A DNA stretch of 33,274 nt, taken from the NCBI GenBank assembly GCA_005884575.1, contig VAWW01000003.1:1-33274 (forward strand), read 5' to 3'. Made by a program: the position numbers and the translations under genes. Shown here piece by piece: positions 23,081 to 31,276 of this stretch. Source of the DNA: Actinomycetota bacterium. GTDB taxonomy: Bacteria; Actinomycetota; Thermoleophilia; Gaiellales; Gaiellaceae. Below the pieces are notes generated by a model, which saw only the letters and a program-made list of their open reading frames with translations, was not told the origin of the DNA and ran no database searches. Positions within the stretch are counted from its first letter, which is position 1; the number at the start of each line of letters is the position of its first letter.

Positions 23081-24900
23081 GCTTCGCCGCCGAGCCGTAC
23101 GGCGTCTTCGTCGACGACCTCGTCAGCTCGCTGACGGGCGGTGTGACGCGCGAGCGCTTCACGTTCCTCGAGGATCAGAAGCCGTTCACGCTCGCGTTTG
23201 CCGCGTCGGCCGTCGCGACGTCCGTCCGCGTGAGCGGGCTCGTGAACGGCGCGTACTTCCGCTTCACACCCGGCACCGACTTCGATGTCGTCGCGGGCAC
23301 GATCGTCTGGCGCGAGAGCGCGCCGGATGTACCGGCCGCACGCGCGACGTGGCCAGACCGCGGCAGCGACTTCTACGCGAGCTATGAGCGGACGGCGGAT
23401 CCGGAGTCGCCGCCGCGCCTGACCGACAGGAATCCCGGCAGCATCGTGCGCACGCTCGCCGAGAGCTTTGCGCGCGAGTACGCCGTTCTCTCTCGGCAGC
23501 TCGAGCTCGTCTACGACGCCGGCTTCCTCGAGACGGCGACGGGTCGCGATCTCGACCAGGTTGCGGCGCTCGTCGGCGTCACCCGCTGGACGCGGAGCGT
23601 CGCGTCGGGCGAAGTCGTGTTCGCACGCGGGACACCCGCGCCGGCGGACATCTTCATCCCGGCGGGGACGCTCGTCTCGACCGGCCGGCCGCCCGCTGTG
23701 ACGGTCGAGACGACCGATGCGCAGACGCTGCGCTCCGGAACGCTGTCGGCAACGGCGCCCGTTCGCGCACGCGTGCCCGGCCCGCCGGGCGTCGCACCTG
23801 CCGGATCCCTGACGGTCATCAACCGCCCGATCCTCGGTATCGACTCCGCCACGAACCCGCAACCGCTCGTATTCGGCGGCGCGGATGAGACGGACACGGC
23901 ACTCCGCGCACGGGCCGGGCGCGCACTCGAGGCGGGCGGCGGCGCAACGACCGACGCGATGCTCGGCGCGCTGACGTCGGTCGAGGGCATCCGCGAGCAG
24001 GACGTCCGGATCGTCGATGATCCGATCGCGTCGCCGGGTCTGCTCACGATCACGATCGCGAGCGATCTCGACGGCTCTCGGTCCGCGTTGGCCGCGTCGC
24101 TCATCGAGCAGACGAGGCCGGCAGGAATCCGCGTGCACCACAACCTCGTCGTGCCGCCGGTGACGCCGCTCCCACCCTCTGCCGACACGCACGGTGAAGA
24201 TCCGGGCCCGCCGTCGCCGTCGACGGCGAGCACCGATCCGGTGTGGTTCGACATCGGCGTCGCCGCCGCGGTCACGGCCGCCTCCGCATCGCTGACCGCG
24301 CAGCAGAAGACCGCCCTGACCGCGGCGGTCTCGGACGCGATCATCGCCTTCGTCCAGCAGCTCGGCGTCGGCGACACCGTCGTGTACAACCGGCTCGTCG
24401 GCGCGATCGTCGACGTTCCGGGTGTCTACGACGTCTCGCTCGACGTGTACCAGGCCGGTGCCACGGAACATGCCGGCCGGAAGAACCTGCTCCCGGTACC
24501 GCCTGAGACGCGACCGCGCCTGCAGTCCGGGAACCTCGAGGTGCGCCTGCGCGGTGCGCTCGTCGCGCTCGACGTCTCCGTCGAGGTCGAGCGCAAGGGC
24601 CTCGCGGTGATCGCCCCGCGCGACTCCGTGTTCGCGGAGATCCACAAAGACGTCGTTCGCCGCCTACAGGCGCAACTAGCGACCGGCGGAACGATCAGCA
24701 ACGCGACGCTCTTCGGAGCCGTGAAAACCGACACGGATACGTATTCGGTCAAAGAGCTGTCCTACACCGCGGAGTTCCTCGACGAAGGCCTGCGCGTCAC
24801 GCGGAAGGATCCCGAGTTCGAGCCGACCGCCGACCAGCAGGCGTGGATTCGCAACGTCGTCGTGAACGAGACCAGCGTGGTCAGCGGGACGTCACCATGA
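23077..24900 (+). CDS. Baseplate J-like protein (gp6/gp47 family)
   Basis: The 607-residue product has an ATGA overlap with gp25. The N-terminal third includes DRNPGSIVRTLAESFAREYAVLSRQL and LETATGRDLDQVAALVGVTR, the hallmark helices of baseplate J proteins (x-P-G-S-x-x-R-x-L/l-x-E-s-x-A and g-x-x-L-D-x-x-a-x-x-x-G). The beta-rich middle contains FIPAGTLVST and GGADETDTALRARAGRALEAGG, followed by GALTSVEGIREQDVRIVDD. A Pro/Ser-rich insertion sits near residues 365-390. The C-terminal part includes VVYNRLVGAIVDVPGVYDVSLDV. This is the wedge ring around the hub. Confidence 0.85.
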   Translation: MSFAAEPYGVFVDDLVSSLTGGVTRERFTFLEDQKPFTLAFAASAVATSVRVSGLVNGAYFRFTPGTDFDVVAGTIVWRESAPDVPAARATWPDRGSDFYASYERTADPESPPRLTDRNPGSIVRTLAESFAREYAVLSRQLELVYDAGFLETATGRDLDQVAALVGVTRWTRSVASGEVVFARGTPAPADIFIPAGTLVSTGRPPAVTVETTDAQTLRSGTLSATAPVRARVPGPPGVAPAGSLTVINRPILGIDSATNPQPLVFGGADETDTALRARAGRALEAGGGATTDAMLGALTSVEGIREQDVRIVDDPIASPGLLTITIASDLDGSRSALAASLIEQTRPAGIRVHHNLVVPPVTPLPPSADTHGEDPGPPSPSTASTDPVWFDIGVAAAVTAASASLTAQQKTALTAAVSDAIIAFVQQLGVGDTVVYNRLVGAIVDVPGVYDVSLDVYQAGATEHAGRKNLLPVPPETRPRLQSGNLEVRLRGALVALDVSVEVERKGLAVIAPRDSVFAEIHKDVVRRLQAQLATGGTISNATLFGAVKTDTDTYSVKELSYTAEFLDEGLRVTRKDPEFEPTADQQAWIRNVVVNETSVVSGTSP

Positions 24901-26498
24901 CGCAGAGCGCGCGCACGCTGACCGTCCTGCGGCGGTTCCCTCGGCATCTCGACGCCGACGATCCGGGCAAGGTCTTCTCGGAAGTCGTCGGCGGTCTCGG
25001 CGGTGAGCTCGACGTCAAGTCGGTGCAGCTCGGCCGCGTCCGGCGCTCGCATGCGCTCGGCGACGCCGGCGAGGAACGCGACCTCCTGCTCCTCGCAGGT
25101 CTGCACGACCTCAAGCCGAACGACCTCGAGCTCACGCGGATCCGCCTCGCAGCAGTACGCGCGATCGAGAAGACGCTGGCCGACGGTGCGAGCACGCAGG
25201 ACGACCGCACCGCCGCGATCGCGCAGTTGCCGCAGGTTCTCGGCCTGCAGCCAGACGCGTTCCCCGCCTGGCCGGCCGATGGCTCTGATCCCGAGCCCGC
25301 CCAGGCGCGCCTCGCCGGCGCGCTCGGCGACCTCTCCTCGTATCCCTCGGAGCTCGACCTGCTCCGCGGCACCGTCGAGTCGGTGATCCGTCTCCACCGC
25401 GAGGGAAACGGCACGGTCACGGCGATCCTCTGGGCCGGTGCGGCGTACCTCGAGCTCGGGCTCGGCACGATCGTCGACACCGAGGACGAGTACTGGCACG
25501 TCGCTGAATGTCACGACCTGTTGCGGCTCGTCCGGCGCGAGCCGCCCGGCTCGCGGCCGGCAACGACGACGCTCACGCCGAAGACGGATCTGCTCGCGCT
25601 CGAGGAGAACCCACTCCGGCAGCAGGATTCGGATCCCGTCGACCGGCGCAGCGGGGACCGTTTCCATGTGCTGCGCAGCGGCTTCGAGACCGTCCCGGCT
25701 ACCGTCCGTGTCGTCGGTGTCGGCAGCCGCACGGTGCAGCCGATGGTCGTCAATCTCGACACCGGCTTCGGGCTTGTCTACACCGGCACCGTCGGCGACG
25801 GCCAGGAGCTGCGCTTCGAGAGCGACGGTCGCGTGACCCTCGACGGCTCGAGCGTCGCGCGCCTCTCCTACTCGTTCACGGGCGGCGTGTTCGCGGACGC
25901 GACGGGTGCGGACCGGCGCGACTTCGTCTTCGCGGGCGCTCCGGACAAGGGCCCCACCGCGACGTTTGCGGTGACGCAGCCGATCGACAACGGCTTCGAT
26001 CCCGACGCTGTCTTCCCGCACACGGACGGATTGCTCGAGACGACGTCGCTCGTCGTCGGCGAGTCGCGGTTTGCGTTCTTCGTCCGGGAGGCGCATTACG
26101 GCCGGGACGCTGAGACGCCGGCCGACGAGCTGGCCGTCCCGGTCTACGAGGCGGGCGTATTCGACTCGTCCGTCTTCGAGCCCGACACGAGCGTCAGCAG
26201 CCCGAGCTCCGCGAAAGTCGGGTTCAGCTGGCAGGAGCACGAGCCGTTCGCAGCTCGGCTCTGGATCCCGCTGCGCTTTTCGACGCTCGACGCCGCCGGC
26301 GAGGTGCCGGTGAAGGAACGACTCCGGCTGCTGCTCGACCGCCATCGTGCAGCCGGCATTCACATCTACGTCGACTACGCGGACGACCGGTGGACGGTGC
26401 CTGCCGGCGTCATGCGCGACGCGGACTCCGACGAGCCGCTCGGCACCGTGATCGTGGGAACGGCCCTCTGGGCCCCGCGAGCCGACGTGCCGACCTGA
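24897..26498 (+). CDS. Large baseplate/tail protein of unknown subfamily
   Basis: ATG 24897 overlaps the J stop (ATGA); 533 residues. The N-terminus (TLTVLRRFPRHLDADDPGKVFSEVV, LGGELDVKSVQLGRVRRSHALGDA, EERDLLLLAGLHDL) lies where gpI-type wedge proteins sit and has a similar helical lead. Helical and mixed regions follow (DLDLLRGTVESVIRLH-like text with AAYLELGLGTIV and DEYWHVAECHDLLRL), then several beta-rich modules (SYSFTGGVFADATGADRRDFVF, VFPHTDGLLETTSLVVGESRFAFFVREAHYG) and a final helix-strand with RLRLLLDRHRAAGIHIYVDY and TVIVGTALWAP. I infer a wedge or gpI/afp11-12-like role from order; no catalytic motif is seen. Confidence 0.6.
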   Translation: MTQSARTLTVLRRFPRHLDADDPGKVFSEVVGGLGGELDVKSVQLGRVRRSHALGDAGEERDLLLLAGLHDLKPNDLELTRIRLAAVRAIEKTLADGASTQDDRTAAIAQLPQVLGLQPDAFPAWPADGSDPEPAQARLAGALGDLSSYPSELDLLRGTVESVIRLHREGNGTVTAILWAGAAYLELGLGTIVDTEDEYWHVAECHDLLRLVRREPPGSRPATTTLTPKTDLLALEENPLRQQDSDPVDRRSGDRFHVLRSGFETVPATVRVVGVGSRTVQPMVVNLDTGFGLVYTGTVGDGQELRFESDGRVTLDGSSVARLSYSFTGGVFADATGADRRDFVFAGAPDKGPTATFAVTQPIDNGFDPDAVFPHTDGLLETTSLVVGESRFAFFVREAHYGRDAETPADELAVPVYEAGVFDSSVFEPDTSVSSPSSAKVGFSWQEHEPFAARLWIPLRFSTLDAAGEVPVKERLRLLLDRHRAAGIHIYVDYADDRWTVPAGVMRDADSDEPLGTVIVGTALWAPRADVPT

Positions 26499-26520
26499 AT
26501 CGACGAGGGAGACAGCAGCA

Positions 26521-27240
26521 ATGGCTCTGACAAAACCAGCTCTATCCACCGTCAAAGCCGGCGATCCGGTGACGGCGCAGGCGTGGAACACGATCGTCAG
26601 CGGCGTCAGCGATCTCTACGACGCGGTGCTCGCGTTCGGACACGGAGTCCTCGACGTGAGCGTCCGATTCAACGGCGACCCCGTGAGCGACGCGCAGGTC
26701 GTGGCCGTCCCCGCGACCGGCGACCTGACGCCGATCGAAGCGGTGCAGCTCTACGGCACCGTCACCACGTACACTGTCGTAGGTGTCACCGCCGGCCAGT
26801 GGCACGTGTTCGTGAGTGCGCCCGGCTTCCAGTCGCAGAGCCAGGACGTGACGATTCCCGCGTCGGGCCCGCTCGTCTTCAATCTGGTCTCGGCTGGAGT
26901 CGTCGTCCCCGATCTTTTCGGCGTCACTGCGCAGGACGCGCTGACGCAGCTGTCGGCGCTCAACCTGAACGTCGACGTGATCCTCGACGTCCTCGGCCAC
27001 GAGGTTCCGAAGACCTCGCTGCCGCCGCAGTACCAGAACCAGCCGATCCTCGACCAGCTGCCACCCGCGGGCACCGTCGTCGACCCGACCGCGCAGCGCT
27101 TGCGCCTCGTTGTCGCGACTGCGCTCGAGCAGGCGCCGGTCGTGACGATGCCGAGCCTCGTGGGACTCTCCTACGACGAGGTCGCGTCGGTCCTCGACGG
27201 GCTGGGGCTCAAGGTGGGCAAGACAACCGTTCAGAACTGA
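26521..27240 (+). CDS. Particle-associated protein with two PASTA domains
   Basis: A GAGGGAG Shine-Dalgarno precedes ATG 26521; 239 residues. A short N-terminal helix (VTAQAWNTIVSGVSDLYDAV, the form seen in tail-fibre attachment ends) leads to a carboxypeptidase-regulatory-like beta sandwich (VSVRFNGDPVSDAQVVAVPATG, GQWHVFVSAPGFQSQSQDVTI). PASTA 1 (about 126-199) reads VVPDLFGVTAQDALTQL ... LPPAGTVVDPT and PASTA 2 (about 205-239) VTMPSLVGLSYDEVASVL. PASTA domains normally bind peptidoglycan or muropeptides in Gram-positive kinases and PBPs; here there is no transmembrane or enzyme part, so a cell-wall-binding role for the particle is a reasonable inference. The last PASTA is short, ending at the stop after its first helix and strand. 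Confidence 0.75.
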   Translation: MALTKPALSTVKAGDPVTAQAWNTIVSGVSDLYDAVLAFGHGVLDVSVRFNGDPVSDAQVVAVPATGDLTPIEAVQLYGTVTTYTVVGVTAGQWHVFVSAPGFQSQSQDVTIPASGPLVFNLVSAGVVVPDLFGVTAQDALTQLSALNLNVDVILDVLGHEVPKTSLPPQYQNQPILDQLPPAGTVVDPTAQRLRLVVATALEQAPVVTMPSLVGLSYDEVASVLDGLGLKVGKTTVQN

Positions 27241-27249
27241 GGAGGACCG

Positions 27250-27828
27250 ATGTCGTTTTTCCAACGAGTAGTCGCCGCGCCGCGTACCCTGCTCGGCGCG
27301 CAGGCGCAGCCGGCTCAGGCCGCGGTACCGGTGACGGCCCAGCCGAGCACCGTCTTCGTCGAGCTCGGCTCCGTCTCGCAGCAGGCGAACATCGCACGGA
27401 ACGGCGTCCAGGTGCCGGTCGTCACGCTCAATCCGGCTGTGCTCGAGAACGTGCTCGGGCAGACGACGAGGCTCGTCCCCAAGGTCGTCAGCCAGAGCAT
27501 CCAGGCGGGCGTTTCGGTCGCGAAGGGCACGACGATCGATCTCGTGCTCGCCCAGCCGGCGAGCCTCAAGGTGAAGGTCCTCCAGAACGCGTTCGTGCCG
27601 CTTGCAGAGGAGACGCTCGACACGGTGTTCAAGAACGTCGTCCGCGACAACCCGCAGGTGCAGTCGGTGCTCGCGCGCAACATCTCGGCGACGTCGCTCA
27701 GCACGGCGGATCAAGCGACGCTGACGACCGCGCTGACACAGGGCGGCACGGCGGTGACCACGGATCCGGGCCATACGATCGACGCGGCTTTCAACACGCT
27801 GCAGGCTGCGTTCACGTTCGGGACATGA
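27250..27828 (+). CDS. Unknown particle protein following the PASTA gene
   Basis: GGAGG six bases before ATG 27250; 192 residues. After a basic Ala-rich lead (SFFQRVVAAPRTLLGAQ) comes VPVVTLNPAVLENVLGQTT and VSQSIQAGVSVAKGTTIDLVL, which loosely echoes the PASTA pattern of the preceding gene (P-x-V ... helix ... G-x-x-V-x-x-G-x-x-I/V-x-L/V). The second half is helical (EETLDTVFKNVVRDNPQVQSVL, STADQATLTTALTQGG, IDAAFNTLQAAF). No signal peptide or membrane helix. It could be a partner or a divergent duplicate of the PASTA protein; function unknown. Confidence 0.55.
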   Translation: MSFFQRVVAAPRTLLGAQAQPAQAAVPVTAQPSTVFVELGSVSQQANIARNGVQVPVVTLNPAVLENVLGQTTRLVPKVVSQSIQAGVSVAKGTTIDLVLAQPASLKVKVLQNAFVPLAEETLDTVFKNVVRDNPQVQSVLARNISATSLSTADQATLTTALTQGGTAVTTDPGHTIDAAFNTLQAAFTFGT

Positions 27829-27829
27829 G

Positions 27830-29449
27830 ATGGCGCTGAACCTGAGCGGTCAGTCGTTCGAGGTCTCCGGCTCGAAGACCCTCGTCAGCAACGAGAGGGA
27901 CTTCATCGCCTTCATCAGCCGCCCGGGTGTCGTCGCACCGCCGACGGCGTCGGCGGTCGTCGGCTCGGCCGAGCAGACGCTCGTCCCGAAAGGACCCGCT
28001 GCCGTTGCGGTGCGCGAGGCTCATGCGGACATAACCGCGTCGATGCCGGCCGCCGCGACGCTTGCGGGCGCCGCGCAGGTGCGGGCGAATCCGGGCGATG
28101 CCACCTTGCTCGTGCTGGACTTCCAGGGCCTGCGGACGGTGACCGAGCTCGCGGCACCGAGCGGCGTGACGATCAAGAACATCCAGGCGTGGCTCGGGAC
28201 GAAGTTCGACGACAAGTCCGTCGCAGGCTTCCCTGCGGGCGGCGCGAACGCAGTCGCCTTCCAGGAGGTGCAGGCCGAACGGCTGCTCGTGACCCTCGAC
28301 CACGCTGTGAAGCCGTCGGACTTCGCAGCCGGCAGCTCGGTCGTGATCCCGACGCCGCCGTCGAACCTCGAGCTGCTCGTGAACGGGACGCGCGCGTGGT
28401 TCCAGTCCGGCCCGATCAAGGGCTCGCAGTTCAGCGCGAGGATCGACCTCACGGCTGCGGTGACTGCGGCTGCGGCGAGCGGTGACGCGGTCATGCTCAC
28501 GTTCCGCGCTGCCGCACCGGCGTCACTCACGCTCGACGGATCGGCGGAGATCCTGCAGCGCTACCCCGTGGTCTTCCCGGAGGCGGCTGCGCGTACGGTC
28601 GACGCGCCGGCGGAGGGCGTCTATCCGCTGTTGCTGCCGGTGCAAGCTTCGGAAACGAAGTCACCGTGGTTCGTGAAACGCGTCCTCGTCGACGTCAGCG
28701 CGAAGGTCCCCGCGACCCGCGTGCTGCCCGCGGACGGGCCGAAGCTCACGGGCGATGCCGAGCTCGTCCTCGACCCCGACCACGCGATCGTCATCCGTCT
28801 GCCGGCGACGGCCGTCTCCTCGCTCGGCACGCTGACGGGTGTCCGCCTGCCCGTTGTCGTCGACGCCGCCGGCGCCGAGCTCGCCGGCACGCTTCGCGCT
28901 GCGACGGCGAACGGCGAGCCGGGCGAGCCGATTCCGAAGGGCGCTCTCGGGCCGGTGACGCTGCAACCGTCTCCGTCGGGCGACACGACGTGGATCGACC
29001 TGGCACTGACGGCGCCGCACGCGCTCAAGAGCACCGACGTCGTCTGGCTCGAGGTGCAGGCCGCGCGCGGCTCGGTCGTCTGGCGGCTCGCGACTCCGCC
29101 GGCCCACACCGACGACGACGCGCCGCTTCGCCGTCGGACATCGAGCGGCACCTATGTTCCGCTCTCGACGCTGTCGAAGGTGCCGTACACGGGGGCGCTT
29201 CGCGTCGTCGGCCAGGAGAGGCCGAACGATCCGCTCGCAGCGGTGCTCGTCGCCGCGACCGGAGCCGGTGCGTCGGGAACGGTCGCGGGCGTGCCGACGC
29301 AGGCGGGCACGACGTTGGCGCTCGTCCTGGACCCGCCCGTTGCCTTCGCAGCCCCGACCTCCGGCGATGCCGACTTCTCCCTCGACCTGACGATCTCCGC
29401 GCCCGGGTCGTATGCGATCACCTCGGCGGAGCTGCAGTACACGACCTAG
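27830..29449 (+). CDS. Large beta-rich unknown protein, probable tail appendage
   Basis: The 539-residue product starts one base after the previous stop. It is almost wholly beta-rich and low in Cys. Segments include LLVLDFQGLRTVTELAAPSGV, IQAWLGTKFDD, LLVTLDHAVKPSDFAAGSSVVIP, LELLVNGTRAWFQSGPIKGSQFSARIDL, and later AHALKSTDVVWLEVQAARGSV-like repeats of a strand-turn-strand kind, ending SYAITSAELQYTT. No catalytic or binding motif is recognised. Its place between PASTA and collagen-like genes suggests a structural appendage or fibre-docking part; a carbohydrate-binding jelly-roll module is possible. Confidence 0.55.
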   Translation: MALNLSGQSFEVSGSKTLVSNERDFIAFISRPGVVAPPTASAVVGSAEQTLVPKGPAAVAVREAHADITASMPAAATLAGAAQVRANPGDATLLVLDFQGLRTVTELAAPSGVTIKNIQAWLGTKFDDKSVAGFPAGGANAVAFQEVQAERLLVTLDHAVKPSDFAAGSSVVIPTPPSNLELLVNGTRAWFQSGPIKGSQFSARIDLTAAVTAAAASGDAVMLTFRAAAPASLTLDGSAEILQRYPVVFPEAAARTVDAPAEGVYPLLLPVQASETKSPWFVKRVLVDVSAKVPATRVLPADGPKLTGDAELVLDPDHAIVIRLPATAVSSLGTLTGVRLPVVVDAAGAELAGTLRAATANGEPGEPIPKGALGPVTLQPSPSGDTTWIDLALTAPHALKSTDVVWLEVQAARGSVVWRLATPPAHTDDDAPLRRRTSSGTYVPLSTLSKVPYTGALRVVGQERPNDPLAAVLVAATGAGASGTVAGVPTQAGTTLALVLDPPVAFAAPTSGDADFSLDLTISAPGSYAITSAELQYTT

Positions 29450-29462
29450 TGAGGAATAGACC

Positions 29463-31274
29463 ATGAGCGACGAGCAGGGAACAGTCTTCGTCGATGGATT
29501 GCGCGTCACCGCGCAGCATCTGAACCACCTGGAAGAGTCGGCGCAACAGGCGGTCGGCGATCTTCGGCGCGTGCTGGGCCTCGCGCACATCGGCTACGGA
29601 TTCCGGATCCAGGTGTCCGACGACGGCCAGTCGGCGACCTTGACGCCGGGGCTCGCGTTCACGTCGGGCGGACGGCGGCTCTCGCTCGACGAGGGTGCCG
29701 CGCTCACCGTCCCCGAGGGCGCCGGGCCGTTCTTGGTCGCGCTCACCGCCGGGAGTCACGACGACCCGACGACGCGGGTGGGTGACGCCGGCACGATCAT
29801 CTTCTCGGACACGTCCGTGAACGTCGCCGCCGAGGTCACGGCCGGCCCCGACACTCTCGTCGTCGGCACGCTCGCGCGTGGCGACGGCAGCCTGACGGCG
29901 ACGCAGGACAGCTCGCTCTTCCTCGCGCCGGCGAGCCACGGCCACAGCGGCGCCTTCTACCAGGACGGTCTCGGGCTCTGGCGGTTCGACGGCCCGCACC
30001 TCGCGCAGACCGACGACACCGCCGGCCCGCCCGGACCGCCCGGACCGCCGGGCGCCGACGGGCCGCAGGGACCCGCAGGCCCGCAGGGCGACACGGGACC
30101 GCAGGGCCCGCCGGGCGAGACCGGCCCGGAGGGTCCGGCGGGGCCCGACGGACCGCAAGGGCCGCCCGGCCCGCAAGGCGATCCGGGCCCGGGGGGCGCA
30201 CCGGGTCCGCAGGGCGACGCCGGCCCGATGGGCTTTACCGGCCCGCCCGGCGAGACGGGGCCGGCCGGCTCCGCCGGCGCGGACGGTGCGCCCGGACCAC
30301 AGGGCCCGCAGGGCGAGACCGGCCCCGCAGGCCCGGCCGGCGAGACCGGCCCGGCCGGCTCCCTAGGCGCGGACGGCCCGCCCGGACCGCCGGGCCCGCA
30401 GGGCGAGACCGGCCCCGCCGGCCCCGCCGGCGGCGGCGGCCCGCCCGGCCCGCAAGGGGAGAAGGGAGACACCGGTGACGCCGGTCCGCCCGGCCCGCCC
30501 GGCCCGACCGGCCAGGCCGGGGAGCAGGGGACGCCCGGCCCGCAGGGAGACAAGGGTGAGACGGGCGATCCCGGTCCGCCCGGCCCCCTCGGGCCGCCCG
30601 GGCCGCAGGGAGATCCCGGGCCGACGGGCCCCATCGGCCCGACCGGCGAGTCGGGAGGCACCGGTCTCACCGGGCCGCCCGGGCCGCAGGGAGATCCCGG
30701 CCCCCAAGGGCCCGTCGGTCCGGCCGGCCAGCAAGGGCCGGCAGGCATCGCCGGCCCGCAAGGCGACCCCGGGCCGCAGGGCCCGCAGGGACCGCAAGGG
30801 CCGCCCGGTCCCGAGAGTGGCCTCGACCTGACGATGATCCGCGCCGTCAGCTGGAACCCGCGCGTCCCCGTGCCGCTCACGACGGCGGTCAAGCTGCTCG
30901 AGAGCCTCCAGATCGCATTCACCGCGCCGCTCGGGCCGGCGAACGCGCTCCTGCCGTTCGCCGCCTGGGTGCGGCTCGCGCCGCCGACGCCGACCGCGAC
31001 GACGGCCGCGCCGTCCCTGCCGCCTGTCCTCGCGCTTCACGGCACGCTCGTCGTCTCCGGCAGCAACCTCGCGTGGCGGCTCGCCGATTCACCCAACACG
31101 GTCTCGGCGGCCTTGAGGACCGGCGGCCTCATCCTCATCGATGTCGACTGCGACTACGTCCTCGACGCGAACGGCGCGGTCGTCTCGGGCAGTGCGTCGC
31201 TTCTCGTCGACGCGAAGCCGCCGGTCCGTCCCGGCGGGCTCTTCCGCTCGTGGATCCAGGTGGCGGCCGGCTGA
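29463..31274 (+). CDS. Collagen-like tail fibre
   Basis: GAGGA precedes ATG 29463; 603 residues in three parts. Residues 1-187 are a globular head ([55 protein letters not shown]) that resembles particle-docking N-termini and ends with a His/Gly-rich turn. Residues 188-451 are 88 consecutive G-x-y triplets without interruption, rich in [12 protein letters not shown] and GDP. Residues 452-603 form a C-terminal globular domain ([59 protein letters not shown]). Bacterial collagen-like proteins form rigid triple helices some 75 nm long at this length (about 0.29 nm per residue), so this is probably a trimeric fibre with a terminal receptor-binding head. Confidence 0.8.
   Translation: MSDEQGTVFVDGLRVTAQHLNHLEESAQQAVGDLRRVLGLAHIGYGFRIQVSDDGQSATLTPGLAFTSGGRRLSLDEGAALTVPEGAGPFLVALTAGSHDDPTTRVGDAGTIIFSDTSVNVAAEVTAGPDTLVVGTLARGDGSLTATQDSSLFLAPASHGHSGAFYQDGLGLWRFDGPHLAQTDDTAGPPGPPGPPGADGPQGPAGPQGDTGPQGPPGETGPEGPAGPDGPQGPPGPQGDPGPGGAPGPQGDAGPMGFTGPPGETGPAGSAGADGAPGPQGPQGETGPAGPAGETGPAGSLGADGPPGPPGPQGETGPAGPAGGGGPPGPQGEKGDTGDAGPPGPPGPTGQAGEQGTPGPQGDKGETGDPGPPGPLGPPGPQGDPGPTGPIGPTGESGGTGLTGPPGPQGDPGPQGPVGPAGQQGPAGIAGPQGDPGPQGPQGPQGPPGPESGLDLTMIRAVSWNPRVPVPLTTAVKLLESLQIAFTAPLGPANALLPFAAWVRLAPPTPTATTAAPSLPPVLALHGTLVVSGSNLAWRLADSPNTVSAALRTGGLILIDVDCDYVLDANGAVVSGSASLLVDAKPPVRPGGLFRSWIQVAAG
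30024..30815 (+). repeat. Tandem collagen-type G-x-y coding repeat (88 triplets)
   Basis: 792 bases of degenerate 9-base units with a GGC or GGG codon every third codon. Local near-identical stretches (GAGACCGGCCCCGCCGGC-type units) recur, so slippage and length variation between strains are likely. The reverse strand is also open here and looks Gly/Pro-rich, but only as a consequence of the base composition. Confidence 0.85.
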
Positions 31275-31276
31275 CG

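Noticed and set aside
30024..30815. CRISPR-like repeat array
   Set aside because: Repeat units are 9-base codon patterns without unique spacers of constant length; they encode collagen triplets.
29957..30922. Minus-strand Gly/Pro/Cys-rich collagen-like frame
   Set aside because: It mirrors the plus-strand G-x-y repeat; the plus frame has start, Shine-Dalgarno, flanking globular domains and operon context.
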